NCBI RefSeq assembly: GCF_900537085.1
Contig: NZ_UNRE01000001.1
Span: 191,163-255,162 of the forward strand
Origin: Agarivorans sp. Alg241-V36
GTDB lineage: Bacteria > Pseudomonadota > Gammaproteobacteria > Enterobacterales > Celerinatantimonadaceae
Reading direction: 5' to 3'
Length of the DNA: 64,000 nt
In this document: positions 18,656-27,792 of the stretch, piece by piece
Layout: every line of letters begins with the position of its first letter
Position numbering within the stretch: position 1 is the first letter of the stretch
Notes under the pieces: model-generated
Databases searched by the model: none
What the model was told of the DNA's origin: nothing
Seen by the model: the letters and a program-made list of their open reading frames with translations, nothing else
Program-made: the position numbers and the translations under genes

Positions 18656-19564
18656 CTACAGGGGTTTTGCCGCTTTTAAGCGCAGCTTTTGCCAGGGGCT
18701 GGCTTTAGTGAATACCAGTAAGTTTCCTAGTAATACAATAGCAACACCAGCTAGGCTTATTGCACTCCATTGATAGCCTTCAAACACCGTTGATAAACCT
18801 AACGCCACTACCGGAAATAATACCGTTGCGTAAGCGGCTTTTTGCGGGCCTAGCTTACCAACCAGCACCAAATAAAAGCTAAAGCCCAGCACCGAGCCGA
18901 TAATGGCGAGGTAGAGCAAGCTACCTAAATAAAGTGGTTCGGTGCTAAAGCCAAACTCTTGACCACTGAACAGCCCCCAGATCAATAGCAATGCTGCGCC
19001 GTAGGCCATGCCATAAGCATTGACCGAGAGCACCGATAGGCCTTGCTTTTGCTGCTTAGCCGACAGCATGTTACCTAGCGAGAAACAATAAGTGCCTGCC
19101 AAGGCCATTACTAAGCCAAGCAGCTGTTGGCTGGCGGTTTCGCTATGGCGTAGGTCGGGGGCAAACAATAAAACAATGCCGCTTATGCCTAGCAAGCCTC
19201 CGCAAATTAAACGCATGCTGGGCTTTTGACCATGAAATAGCCAACTATTGCCCATGTTCATAATGGTTGCGATGGAAAATACGATGGAAATTAACCCGCT
19301 TGGGATGTACTGGGCAGCATGGTAAAACAACATGAAATTACAGCTAAACAAACATAAACCCAGCAATAAGCAGCTGGCGTGTTGTTTCAAGCTAAGCCTT
19401 TGCAGGCGCTTGGTAACCAGCAGAAACAAAACCAATACCAAGGAGGCGAGGGCAAAGCGATACATGATGGAATTGGCAATTGGTACATCGCCAATTTGAT
19501 AGGCAATGGCAAGCCAGGTGGTGCCCCAGATAAAAACCGTGGCGAAGTAGATAAAGCCTATCAT
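18656..19564 (-). CDS. EamA/DMT-family transporter
   Basis: The 302-residue protein has about ten hydrophobic segments in two homologous halves, as in drug/metabolite exporters of the EamA type. It starts with FATVFIWGTTWLAIAYQIG, a usual opening of this family. The substrate cannot be read from the sequence. A strong ribosome binding site (AGGAGG) lies 5 nt before the ATG. It is upstream-neighboured by ribA on the same strand with a gap of about 110 bp, so co-transcription is possible but not shown. Confidence 0.88.
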   Translation of the reverse strand: MIGFIYFATVFIWGTTWLAIAYQIGDVPIANSIMYRFALASLVLVLFLLVTKRLQRLSLKQHASCLLLGLCLFSCNFMLFYHAAQYIPSGLISIVFSIATIMNMGNSWLFHGQKPSMRLICGGLLGISGIVLLFAPDLRHSETASQQLLGLVMALAGTYCFSLGNMLSAKQQKQGLSVLSVNAYGMAYGAALLLIWGLFSGQEFGFSTEPLYLGSLLYLAIIGSVLGFSFYLVLVGKLGPQKAAYATVLFPVVALGLSTVFEGYQWSAISLAGVAIVLLGNLLVFTKASPWQKLRLKAAKPL

Positions 19565-19673
19565 GTTGGCCTCCTGCGGGTATCACTAAAAGCTTAGTGT
19601 CTCAGCAGGCGGCGAGGAAGTATTTCACAATATTGCGCAGAACTTGCGGCTTTTATAGATTATTGCGGCTTAT

Positions 19674-20309
19674 TTAAGAGGGCTGCATGTCTTTGGTTAG
19701 CTTTAAGCGGTGTTTGCCGCGGCTGGCTTTGGTTTCTAGGTAGTAGTGATTGTCTACTTTGCGGTAAACGCCGGTGCTTTGTAGCTCGGTAACCTTTATG
19801 CCACTTTGCTCTAGAGCGGCTTGTTTACGCGGGTTATTGCTTAGCAGTTTTAGCTCTGATACGCCCATGGCGGTCAGCATTTGCGCCGCTTCGCTAAAGT
19901 CACGTAGGTCGTCATCAAAACCAAGCTGGTTATTGGCAGAGTAGGTATCTACACCTTGAATTTGCAGTTGGTAGGCATCGAGCTTGTTGTACAAACCAAT
20001 ACCTCTACCTTCTTGGCGCATATATAAAATAATGCCGCCTTGCTCAGCCATTTTCTCAATGGCCTCGTTGAGCTGTTCACCGCAATCGCAGCGCGAAGAG
20101 CCAAACACGTCACCGGTTAAACACTCTGAGTGAATCCGCACTAAAGGCGTTGTTTGCTGGCTATCGGCATTTTTGAATACCAAGGCTACGTGTTCTTTGT
20201 CGCTGTTAAGATCGGTAAATGAGATCATCTCAGCAGGAATATCGCTACGTCTTCCCACTTGAAAGGGGACGCGAGTGCGAATGCTACTCAGTTTTTCTGT
20301 TGATTTCAT
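19674..20309 (-). CDS. ribA: GTP cyclohydrolase II
   Basis: This enzyme opens the imidazole ring of GTP, the first step of riboflavin synthesis. The hallmark blocks are all present: [20 protein letters not shown], which includes two of the zinc-binding cysteines and the third nearby; [13 protein letters not shown]; and [12 protein letters not shown]. At 211 residues it is a stand-alone RibA, not a RibBA fusion. The start is supported by GGAG 7 nt upstream. No other riboflavin genes lie in the window, which is normal for the scattered rib genes of gammaproteobacteria. Confidence 0.96.
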   Translation of the reverse strand: MKSTEKLSSIRTRVPFQVGRRSDIPAEMISFTDLNSDKEHVALVFKNADSQQTTPLVRIHSECLTGDVFGSSRCDCGEQLNEAIEKMAEQGGIILYMRQEGRGIGLYNKLDAYQLQIQGVDTYSANNQLGFDDDLRDFSEAAQMLTAMGVSELKLLSNNPRKQAALEQSGIKVTELQSTGVYRKVDNHYYLETKASRGKHRLKLTKDMQPS

Positions 20310-20419
20310 TTAAGCGCTCCATTACTACAGCCTATGGCGAGGGCGAAGTGTATAAATTCATTATACCAAATGCAAAGCAATTCCTATTCGTAAATCGTTT
20401 GCCCTTATGCTTTTATGGT

Positions 20420-21571
20420 TTAAAAAGCCTCATCTACATTAAAATAGAAGCCTCTTTCACCGTCGCCAAAGCCCATGTCTAAGCGCAGGTTAACCCGGCT
20501 TTTTACTTCAAAGCGGTAGCCAAAACCTGCGTTGGGCAGTATCTCTTGGCTGCTAAACTCATCGACACTGGGCGCCACCGCACCTGCGCCTAGCCAAAAT
20601 ACTAAACCGTGGCGCCTTGGCAAATCCCAGCGGTATTCCACTTGGCTCATCATCATTTGTTTATCGCGATAACGGCCCGTTGTATAACCGCGTAAGGCAG
20701 AGCCACCACCTACGGTAGACAGCATATGCCAAGGCACATCGCCACTGGTAAAGCGGCTTTTATATTGCCAGGCTAATACGCTATCGCGTGGGCCTAAGCG
20801 GTAGTATTCGCTGTAGTTAAAACTCAAGGTTTGAAAACTGTCGCTGCTGCCAATCGTTGGGTGATACCAGCCAGTATCAAGCTGTAGCAACCTCCCTTGG
20901 TAGGGATTGCGAACCAGATCTCGGGTATCATAGTTGGCTTGCAGGGTAAGCCCCACCGCGCTGGAGCTGGAGTCAAGCAAGCTACTATCTACCATGCTCT
21001 GGGCTGGGTCTATGTCGCTGGCCTTGGCATAGCTAAAATCGAACCCACCACCTATAAAGCTTGAGTCTGCTACCCGTCGCAGTAACATCGGGCGCAAGGA
21101 AAACTGCCGATGATTGAAATCTACGCGATTATTATCTTGGTGGTTTTGTTGATAACCCACCCCATAAAACACATCGGGGGCATCAGAGATTTCACCATCG
21201 ACATAGAGCCGCCATTGGTCTTCTTGCAAAAAACTACGGTTATCCACGGTAAGGCCTACAGCGCCGTTAATGGAGGCAAAACCGTTGATCACCAGTGACG
21301 AGGTTTGGCTCACTTGGTCGTTTTCATCAATTTGGTATAAACCAATCGCCGAAACCCCCACGCCTAAGGATAGCTCTGGATTATAGAAGGGGCCGGGGAG
21401 CACGCTAAAATCGATTAACTTGCTGCTGTCGTAGCCACCGTCTGCACCCAATTTGTCTAGAATGTTATCAATCCAACCGGGCTCTGCTTTATCTGCGGGC
21501 TGGTCGACGATTTCACTAGAGGCAAGTACGCCTGTGCTAAGTAAAGTGAATAAAAATAGTAACCTAGTCAT
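20420..21571 (-). CDS. BamA/TamA-like outer-membrane beta-barrel protein
   Basis: A signal peptide (cut near VLA) is followed by a barrel domain of the bacterial surface antigen/Omp85 type with alternating aromatic strands. It has LRGYTTGRYRD, matching the conserved RGY/F motif of the Omp85 barrel lid loop, and ends in an aromatic-rich strand closing with F. No POTRA repeats are visible, so it is a short barrel-only type, not BamA itself. Its start overlaps the end of the upstream DUF4056 gene by 8 bp. It is the last of four coupled envelope genes. Confidence 0.85.
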   Translation of the reverse strand: MTRLLFLFTLLSTGVLASSEIVDQPADKAEPGWIDNILDKLGADGGYDSSKLIDFSVLPGPFYNPELSLGVGVSAIGLYQIDENDQVSQTSSLVINGFASINGAVGLTVDNRSFLQEDQWRLYVDGEISDAPDVFYGVGYQQNHQDNNRVDFNHRQFSLRPMLLRRVADSSFIGGGFDFSYAKASDIDPAQSMVDSSLLDSSSSAVGLTLQANYDTRDLVRNPYQGRLLQLDTGWYHPTIGSSDSFQTLSFNYSEYYRLGPRDSVLAWQYKSRFTSGDVPWHMLSTVGGGSALRGYTTGRYRDKQMMMSQVEYRWDLPRRHGLVFWLGAGAVAPSVDEFSSQEILPNAGFGYRFEVKSRVNLRLDMGFGDGERGFYFNVDEAF

Positions 21572-22856
21572 TGAGTTGGCTACCTACATGAACTTGCAGC
21601 TCTAGCTCGTCTTGCAGTTGGTTGTAAGCCGATATCGCTAAAAACTTGCGGTTACTAAAACCGTTTTGCCATAGGTGTTTGGGGATATGGCTAAAGCTTG
21701 CTTGGTACTTGGGCGCGACGTCTAGCCATTGCTGGGCAACGCCAGCCATATCAACACCATGCACAATCGCAGGCAGTGACAGCGGCATTGGGTTAAGTTG
21801 TTGGGCAAACAGAGGTTCAAGTAATGGCCAGTTGGCATCTTGTTTAGCAAGCTGCTCGGGCACTAAGTATGGATGCTGTTCTTTGCCCAAACGATAATGC
21901 CGTTTTAAAAGCATAAACTTACTCGGTAAGGCTTGATTCGAATCCCACCAATGGCCATCTATTGCATCAAACAGGGCATTGGTTTGCTGCTTTGATACAG
22001 GCTCTAATTGGGCGATTGACGCACTAAGCCACTGGCTCATATGTTGGTTATACAGCTCTCGCGTCATGGTGAGATTGTTTACCACCAAGGCCAAACCAAT
22101 TTTTGCCCCCAGCATATTTGAGTAAAGATCTTCCGGTGAGTAAGCCGATACTTGTTCTGACCAAGGTCGCCAGCTTCGGTAGCCATGCCACTGAGCTATT
22201 TCGTGGGCCTCAGCCATCGAGTAGGCCATGCGCGCGGCCAATTGTGCCGCTAGCTCCCAACGTTGTTGATAGCTTAGATGCTCGACTTCAAAGGCCGCAA
22301 TTCTTATCTCGCGAGGGCCAATCTCATTGGGTAGCGGAATGCTAAAGGCTTGGCCTAGTTGCGGATATATCCGTTGAAATAGAGCAACTGTGTTGTCTGC
22401 GGTATCGCGTACATGGGCTAAATCGATAAACCCGCCGCGCAGGGTATAAAGCTGGCCGTTATTTTCGCCACTTCTGCGCCCCTTTGGTTCGCCGCGTTGA
22501 AAACTCCAGGTGCCCGCTTCGTAAGCGTGCGGGCCAATTTCTTCAAGGGCTAGGGTATTTGCGTAGCGAAAGAAAGGCACTTGAAGGCTAGCGACTTTTA
22601 CCTTGTGATGATTACCAAAGGCGCAGCATGGTCTTACATCTTCGGGCATTCTGGCCAAACTAAATTGCTGGGGAGCTTGCTGGCTAAGTACTTGAATATC
22701 TGGCTGCTCGCTGAGCGCGCTTTGTACTGCATCCTCACTAGGGCGGCTGCGGGTATCCCAGTTATTGTTTGAACAAGCGCTGATTAAGCCAAGCAAGATG
22801 AGTAGGCACAGCTGCTTAAGCTTGCGGCCAAGGGAAATTAAGGTCATGTTTTTCAT
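21564..22856 (-). CDS. DUF4056 lipoprotein
   Basis: The N-terminus has a lipoprotein signal (LILLGLISAC; lipid on the Cys). The body contains RPCCAFGN and RGGFIDLAHVRDTAD, followed later by an AEAHEIAQWHGY segment; these are features of the DUF4056 family. The HEIAQWHG piece recalls a metal-binding helix but no complete HExxH is present. Function is unknown. The gene shares a 4-bp ATGA overlap with the upstream hydrolase and an 8-bp overlap with the downstream barrel gene, so the products probably act together in the outer membrane. Confidence 0.82.
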   Translation of the reverse strand: MKNMTLISLGRKLKQLCLLILLGLISACSNNNWDTRSRPSEDAVQSALSEQPDIQVLSQQAPQQFSLARMPEDVRPCCAFGNHHKVKVASLQVPFFRYANTLALEEIGPHAYEAGTWSFQRGEPKGRRSGENNGQLYTLRGGFIDLAHVRDTADNTVALFQRIYPQLGQAFSIPLPNEIGPREIRIAAFEVEHLSYQQRWELAAQLAARMAYSMAEAHEIAQWHGYRSWRPWSEQVSAYSPEDLYSNMLGAKIGLALVVNNLTMTRELYNQHMSQWLSASIAQLEPVSKQQTNALFDAIDGHWWDSNQALPSKFMLLKRHYRLGKEQHPYLVPEQLAKQDANWPLLEPLFAQQLNPMPLSLPAIVHGVDMAGVAQQWLDVAPKYQASFSHIPKHLWQNGFSNRKFLAISAYNQLQDELELQVHVGSQLND

Positions 22857-23782
22857 TCAATAAAAAGGCTAATAGCTTGGCTAACAGTGGTGGGGTGCTC
22901 ATTGCTGATGTTGTGTGGGGCATTAGGAATAACCATCATTGGCGCATCTAAATAGCGAGCCAATTGCTTGCCCTGTTGCAGCGGAAACACTCGATCGTTC
23001 TCGCCCCAAATAACCAAGGTAGGTGGCATTTGCTGTGGTTTCACCAGAGGGACTAAGTGATCACGGTAATCAGGAAGCGTATTAATCAGTTGCCGTTTTT
23101 GCGGCTGCCATGCAGCAAAGTAGCGCTGATAGATTTGCTCATCTATTGCGTGGGGCAGTGGCGGAAAGCGTGTAAATACTCCGTCGAATAGGTGGCGCAT
23201 CTGCTGGCGGTTTTCTGGAACAAAAATATCGGCCGGCTGCTCGCGCTCAAAACGCTGGCTGAGCTCGACTAAGTCTTGGTCACTAATAAAGGTGCCTGGG
23301 CTAGATAGTATTACCGCTTTGTTGATGCCATTTGGCTGCGCCATCATATCGTAAGCAACAAGCCCGCCGTAGGATATGCCAACCAAGTTGTAGTGCTCTA
23401 CTCGCAGTTGTGCCAGCAGCTGCTTAACCGCTTGATGCTGGGTGCTTATATTCGCTTCACCTTGGCTGTAAGAATCGCCAAACCAGGCTAAGTCGGGAGC
23501 AATTACTCGATAGTGCTGGCTTAGCTCTAACATCATCGGCAACCACGTTGTGGTGGCAGTGCCGCCAAAGCCGTGCAGCAATACTAAGGGCTCGCCTTGG
23601 CCGCCAATCCAGTAGCGCAGTTGGCCACCTTCGGCTAGGGCCAATTCACTTTGAGTAAACTGGGCCTTTTGCAGTTGCTTAGCGTCTAGCTGCTCTTTTA
23701 CCGCTAAGGCTGAACAGCCGTTTAGGCTTAACGCTATAACCAAGCCAAGCAGCCAGCGGGGAAACACACTCATCATGCGCAT
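22853..23782 (-). CDS. Alpha/beta hydrolase, probable lipoprotein
   Basis: The signal sequence ends in SLNGCSA, a lipobox. An alpha/beta hydrolase fold follows: LVLLHGFGGTATT supplies the oxyanion region, LVGISYGGLVAYD the nucleophile Ser, LVIWGENDRVFP the acidic residue and IPNAPHNISNEHP the catalytic His. Such enzymes cleave esters or amides; the substrate here is unknown. Start and stop codons are shared with neighbours (TAATG upstream, ATGA downstream), placing it in a compact envelope operon with an outer-membrane protein, a DUF4056 lipoprotein and an Omp85-like barrel. A lipid or cell-envelope substrate is inferred. Confidence 0.88.
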   Translation of the reverse strand: MRMMSVFPRWLLGLVIALSLNGCSALAVKEQLDAKQLQKAQFTQSELALAEGGQLRYWIGGQGEPLVLLHGFGGTATTTWLPMMLELSQHYRVIAPDLAWFGDSYSQGEANISTQHQAVKQLLAQLRVEHYNLVGISYGGLVAYDMMAQPNGINKAVILSSPGTFISDQDLVELSQRFEREQPADIFVPENRQQMRHLFDGVFTRFPPLPHAIDEQIYQRYFAAWQPQKRQLINTLPDYRDHLVPLVKPQQMPPTLVIWGENDRVFPLQQGKQLARYLDAPMMVIPNAPHNISNEHPTTVSQAISLFIE

Positions 23783-24657
23783 TAGAAACGGTAACCCAAG
23801 CCAAGCATAAAGCTAGTGCGTTTGCCAAAGCCTACTTCGAGCAAAGCGTCTACATGTTCGGTAAGTGACATTTGGCCACCCACTAGGGCATTCCATTTTT
23901 CTTCTAAGTGCTGAGTTACCTCGAATTTACCGCCACTCGGCAGTGGTGGTGGCAGGTTAATGCCAATATCGTTTAGGTTGCCGCTAAAGGTTTGCTCAAC
24001 GTTTTGATACATTGCGCCGCCCCAAACTTGAATGTCTCGCCCGCCTACTTCCCAGCGGTAACCGGCGCGTGGGGTTACTACAATAGTGCTGATCTCACCG
24101 TCTAAAATATCTAAGGCGGTATTGGTGTAGTTAACATCAAGCAAAGCAAACCAGTTACCTACGCCGCCTACTAGGGTAGTCCCCGCACCGTAGGTAATGC
24201 CGCTAAAGTTTAAGCTGAAATCGATTGGCGGCCCCACCGGTGTACCTGCCAGAGTCACCTGAACATCTGCAACGCTGCTACCTTTGGTTTGCCCTAAAAC
24301 ACCATATACGTTCATAAAAGGTAACACCCAAATATCACCGCGTAGTGTTAGTGTTTCTGAATCTTGGATAGCATGGCTTCCATCAACCCCAACTAGCTTG
24401 TCTATGGCGTTTCCCAAGCCAGAGAATGCGACATTATCAATGATTAAAGGTTGTGACATACTCATGTAGTTGATGCTAAAGCCATAAGGTTTTGGCAGCT
24501 TGTGGCCTAGATCGATGGCTTCTTGCGCCCAAATAGGGAAGTAAGCTTGGTATTGCTCGCTTTCATCGCTGGGTAGTGGCGAGTTTTCTGCAAAACTAAA
24601 TAGGGGAGCCAATAGCGTTAAAGCGCTAAATCCCGGCAGAAAATTAGGTAGTTTCAT
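23782..24657 (-). CDS. Outer-membrane beta-barrel-like protein of unknown function
   Basis: A signal peptide (MKLPNFLPGFSALTLLAPLF, cut near SFA) precedes a beta-rich domain with regularly spaced aromatic residues and a C-terminal strand that ends in F (MLGLGYRF), as in outer-membrane barrels. Segments such as DIWVLPFMNVYGVLG and RAGYRWEV fit membrane strands. I do not recognise the family beyond that. ATG 24657 is chosen because the in-frame TTG at 24690 would add 11 residues before the signal peptide. It is the first gene of the four-gene envelope operon and is divergent from an AraC-type regulator. Confidence 0.75.
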   Translation of the reverse strand: MKLPNFLPGFSALTLLAPLFSFAENSPLPSDESEQYQAYFPIWAQEAIDLGHKLPKPYGFSINYMSMSQPLIIDNVAFSGLGNAIDKLVGVDGSHAIQDSETLTLRGDIWVLPFMNVYGVLGQTKGSSVADVQVTLAGTPVGPPIDFSLNFSGITYGAGTTLVGGVGNWFALLDVNYTNTALDILDGEISTIVVTPRAGYRWEVGGRDIQVWGGAMYQNVEQTFSGNLNDIGINLPPPLPSGGKFEVTQHLEEKWNALVGGQMSLTEHVDALLEVGFGKRTSFMLGLGYRF

Positions 24658-24951
24658 GTACGAACTTGTCTCAATATTGCGTGTAAACAATTAAGCAACG
24701 ATCGCCAAAGCCACCCCGCTTGCATAGGCAGAGTGTTTACGTCCGTGTGATTTGGAGGGCAGCGCAATGAAGAGTATTAAGTATGCGCTACATAGCCTGA
24801 AAAGCATTCAGGTTCAGTGCTTTTAGTAATCGCGGCATTTTATTTGAGCATTTGCTCTAAGGCAAGTGATTACTGTTATTTATCGCCTTGCTTCAAGGTT
24901 CACTAAGATGATATTTTCTTAGTTCAATGCGCAGCACCAAAGGGAGGTGGT

Positions 24952-25851
24952 ATGGGCAACAAAGATACTCATCACCGCCTTATTCAAGGCAGCCACGTAT
25001 TTGAGCGGCTTAATCAAGCACGCGCTGTATTGCATAACAGTGTAAGCCTGGGTGAGCAGCTAGGTTTTGCCCGTTGGTCTAATCAAGATGATCGCACTTC
25101 TTATCATCGGCCAGAACATCACACCCTAAGTGTTTACCTATCTGGTGGTTATCAAACTAAACGGCTGATTGGCTCTGAACTGCTTAGTGGTGGCGCTCCT
25201 GGGAAGCTATGTTTAATGCCTGCAGGGCATGAATCTCGCTGGCAGGTGGATGGTGACTTAGCTTTTGTTCACTTGTACTTTAGCGACCAAGATCTAAGCC
25301 AAAGCATTGAACAAATTTGGGATAAAAGTGCCAGCAGCTTTGATGTTCAAGATCTTACCTTTGCCGATGACATTGCGGTAAGTGGCCTTATTCAGCAGTG
25401 GTTGCTTAAGCTTAATTGGCAAGACAAGGCCGACCGCTTAGCGCTGGATCAACTTAGCCAGTTATTACTTGGCCATATCACTAAACACTACCTGAATAAG
25501 CACTTACCAGAGCCCGCGATTAATGGCGGCTTAGCGCCTTATCAGTTAAACCGCTGCCAAGAATTTATTGAAGCGCATTTAGCCGACAAATTGAGTTTGC
25601 ATCAATTGGCCCAGTTGGTTGATTTAAGTGATTACCATTTTGCCCGAATGTTTAAACAAAGCAGCGGAGTAAGCCCGCACCAGTATTTGAGTCTGCGACG
25701 TATCGAGCGGGCTAAACACTTGTTATTAAATGGCGAGCTAAGTTTGGCGGAAGTGGCCTATCAAACAGGCTTTTCATCGCAAGCTCATTTTAGTGCTCGC
25801 TTTAAGCAAATAACTGGAAATAGCCCAGCCAGCTTTCGCAATAAAAGCTAG
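24952..25851 (+). CDS. AraC-family transcriptional regulator
   Basis: The C-terminal ~100 residues hold the double HTH of the AraC/XylS family: LSLHQLAQLVDLSDYHFARM and LSLAEVAYQTGFSSQAHFSA, followed by FKQITGNSPASFR. The N-terminal ~170 residues look like a cupin-like ligand-binding domain (SGGYQTKRLIG, LCLMPAGHESRW). GGGAGG precedes the ATG. It is divergent from the envelope operon at 24657-20420, with a 294-bp shared upstream region, making that operon a plausible target. It converges with hmuV. Confidence 0.92.
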   Translation: MGNKDTHHRLIQGSHVFERLNQARAVLHNSVSLGEQLGFARWSNQDDRTSYHRPEHHTLSVYLSGGYQTKRLIGSELLSGGAPGKLCLMPAGHESRWQVDGDLAFVHLYFSDQDLSQSIEQIWDKSASSFDVQDLTFADDIAVSGLIQQWLLKLNWQDKADRLALDQLSQLLLGHITKHYLNKHLPEPAINGGLAPYQLNRCQEFIEAHLADKLSLHQLAQLVDLSDYHFARMFKQSSGVSPHQYLSLRRIERAKHLLLNGELSLAEVAYQTGFSSQAHFSARFKQITGNSPASFRNKS

Positions 25852-25870
25852 CTATCGCCTTTAGTCAGTT

Positions 25871-26653
25871 TTAAATAACCACCGGAAAATCTTGCTCGGG
25901 GTGGCGCAAAATCTCAGCTTGATAATCGAATACATGATTAATATTGGCTTGATTTAGCACTTGCTCTGGGCTTCCATCACTGCAAATTTCACCATCTTTA
26001 AGTAGCAAAATTCGTTGGCAGTAACGCGAGGCTAGGTTTAAGTCGTGCACTACGCTAATTACTGTAGCACCTTGTTGGCTTAGCTTTTCGGCGTGTTCCA
26101 TTAATACCTGCTGGTGGCTTAAATCCAGCGCGCTGGTGGGCTCATCCAATAGCAGAATCTGTTGTTCAACTGGCGTAGTGGCTAATTGGGCGGTAACACG
26201 TGCATAGTGTACGCGCTGCTTTTCACCGCCAGAAAGCTGCGGGTAGGGCGTATCCTTATAATGCCAAATGTCCATTAGTTCGAGCTGCTGTTTGATGATC
26301 TGTTGTTGATCTTGGTAGCTTAAGCGGCTGTTAATAAGCCCTAGAGCCACCACTTCGCTAACGCTAAAGGCAAAGCTTAACTCAGAGCTTTGCGGCAATA
26401 CCGCCAAATGGCGGCTAAGCTCAGGTTTGTCCCACTCGCTGCGTAGTTTGCCTAAGATGTTTATGCTGCCAGCCTGCTGCTGGTGGTCACCACAAATAAG
26501 TTTAAGCAGCGAGCTTTTACCAGCGCCATTGGCGCCCAATAATGCGGTGTGTTGGCCAGTGGCAAAGTTAAGTGACAACTGTTTGAAGAGTTGCTTTTTG
26601 CCTAAGGAAAAATCTAAGCCACTAAGTTGAATACTGTTTGATAAAGATGACAT
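25871..26653 (-). CDS. hmuV: Heme ABC transporter ATP-binding protein
   Basis: This subunit powers import of heme across the inner membrane. Walker A (GANGAGKSSLLK), the ABC signature (LSGGEKQRV) and Walker B with its catalytic Glu (ILLLDEPTSALD) are intact, and the switch His is in VVHDLN. The 260-residue length is normal for HmuV. ATG 26653 has AGGG a few bases upstream; the in-frame TTG at 26668 is less likely. It lies 7 bp after hmuU and is the last gene of the tonB-exbBD-hmuTUV locus. Confidence 0.95.
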   Translation of the reverse strand: MSSLSNSIQLSGLDFSLGKKQLFKQLSLNFATGQHTALLGANGAGKSSLLKLICGDHQQQAGSINILGKLRSEWDKPELSRHLAVLPQSSELSFAFSVSEVVALGLINSRLSYQDQQQIIKQQLELMDIWHYKDTPYPQLSGGEKQRVHYARVTAQLATTPVEQQILLLDEPTSALDLSHQQVLMEHAEKLSQQGATVISVVHDLNLASRYCQRILLLKDGEICSDGSPEQVLNQANINHVFDYQAEILRHPEQDFPVVI

Positions 26654-26660
26654 AGAAACC

Positions 26661-27728
26661 CTAAGCAATACGTTGGCGTTGTTGCAGTAGCAAGAAGATG
26701 AAAAACGGTGCGCCGACCAAGGCAGTTACAATGCCTACAGGCAGCTCTGCTGGGCTAATCACTAAGCGAGAAAGTAAGTCAGCTAAAAGCAGTAAAGCGG
26801 CACCCAATAAGGCGCTGTAAGGAATTAAGCGTTGATGGTTTGGCCCAAGCAACATACGAATTAAGTGCGGCACGACCAAGCCTACAAAACCAATTAAGCC
26901 CGATACCGATACTGCTATACCTACACCTAAGGCGGTAAAGAAAATCAGTTGGCTTTTTAGCTTTTGAACTTGAATACCCAAGTGGCCGGCTTCGGCTTCA
27001 CCTAGCAACAAGGCATTAAGGGCTTGCGCCTTACGCATAAATACCACTAACAAAATTGCTAGGGTGCTAAAGGCCAGAATAATATTGCCCCAGGTAGCGC
27101 CCGCTAAAGAGCCCATTTGCCACAAGCTTAAATCGCGCAGCATTTGGTCGTTGGCTAAATAGCTTAATAAGCCAATGCCAGCACCTGAAAGCGCCCCAAC
27201 GGCGATACCCGCTAATAGCATCATCACTACTGAGGTGCCGTTAGGCGTGGTGCCTAGGCGATAAACCAATACCGTGGTAACAAAGCCGCCAATAAAGGCA
27301 AACAATGGCACGGCTAAAGCACTAATAAATTCAGGCAGCTGCCAGTTCACCAAGCCCAGCAATACAATCGCAATGGCTGCGCCTGCTGCACTGCCGCTTG
27401 ATACACCAATGATGCCGGGGTCGGCTAAGGGGTTACGAAACAAACCTTGCATCACTGCGCCACACATAGCCAAGATGGCGCCAACCGCAATACATAACAG
27501 AGTACGTGGCAAGCGAATGCCCGTTACCACAAGTTGATAATGAGCAGGCGCATCGCTTTCAAAATTAAAGGGCAGCAAGGCACTTAAAGCATCGCTCACT
27601 GGAATACTCATTGGCCCTTGAGTCACCGACAACAACGCCGTAGCCATGAGTACCAGCAGGGCAACTGGCAAAAGCCAACCCGACAACAAAGCGTTGGGAT
27701 TGGCAGAGTGTGAAGAAAATAAAGACAT
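26661..27728 (-). CDS. hmuU: Heme ABC transporter permease (FecCD family)
   Basis: An integral inner-membrane protein with about ten hydrophobic segments and FecCD/BtuC marks: RLPRTLLCIAVGAILAMCGA, NPLADPGIIGVSSGSAAGAA and GLVVPHLIRMLLGPNHQRLI. It forms the channel for heme delivered by the periplasmic HmuT. ATG 27728 is used; a TTG directly before it is also in frame. The gap to hmuT upstream is 64 bp and hmuV follows after 7 bp. Confidence 0.95.
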   Translation of the reverse strand: MSLFSSHSANPNALLSGWLLPVALLVLMATALLSVTQGPMSIPVSDALSALLPFNFESDAPAHYQLVVTGIRLPRTLLCIAVGAILAMCGAVMQGLFRNPLADPGIIGVSSGSAAGAAIAIVLLGLVNWQLPEFISALAVPLFAFIGGFVTTVLVYRLGTTPNGTSVVMMLLAGIAVGALSGAGIGLLSYLANDQMLRDLSLWQMGSLAGATWGNIILAFSTLAILLVVFMRKAQALNALLLGEAEAGHLGIQVQKLKSQLIFFTALGVGIAVSVSGLIGFVGLVVPHLIRMLLGPNHQRLIPYSALLGAALLLLADLLSRLVISPAELPVGIVTALVGAPFFIFLLLQQRQRIA

Positions 27729-27792
27729 CAATACAACCTAGTTATTACACGAATGCGGAGAGTTAAACCCTCGCAAGCCACGGGTTAAAATG

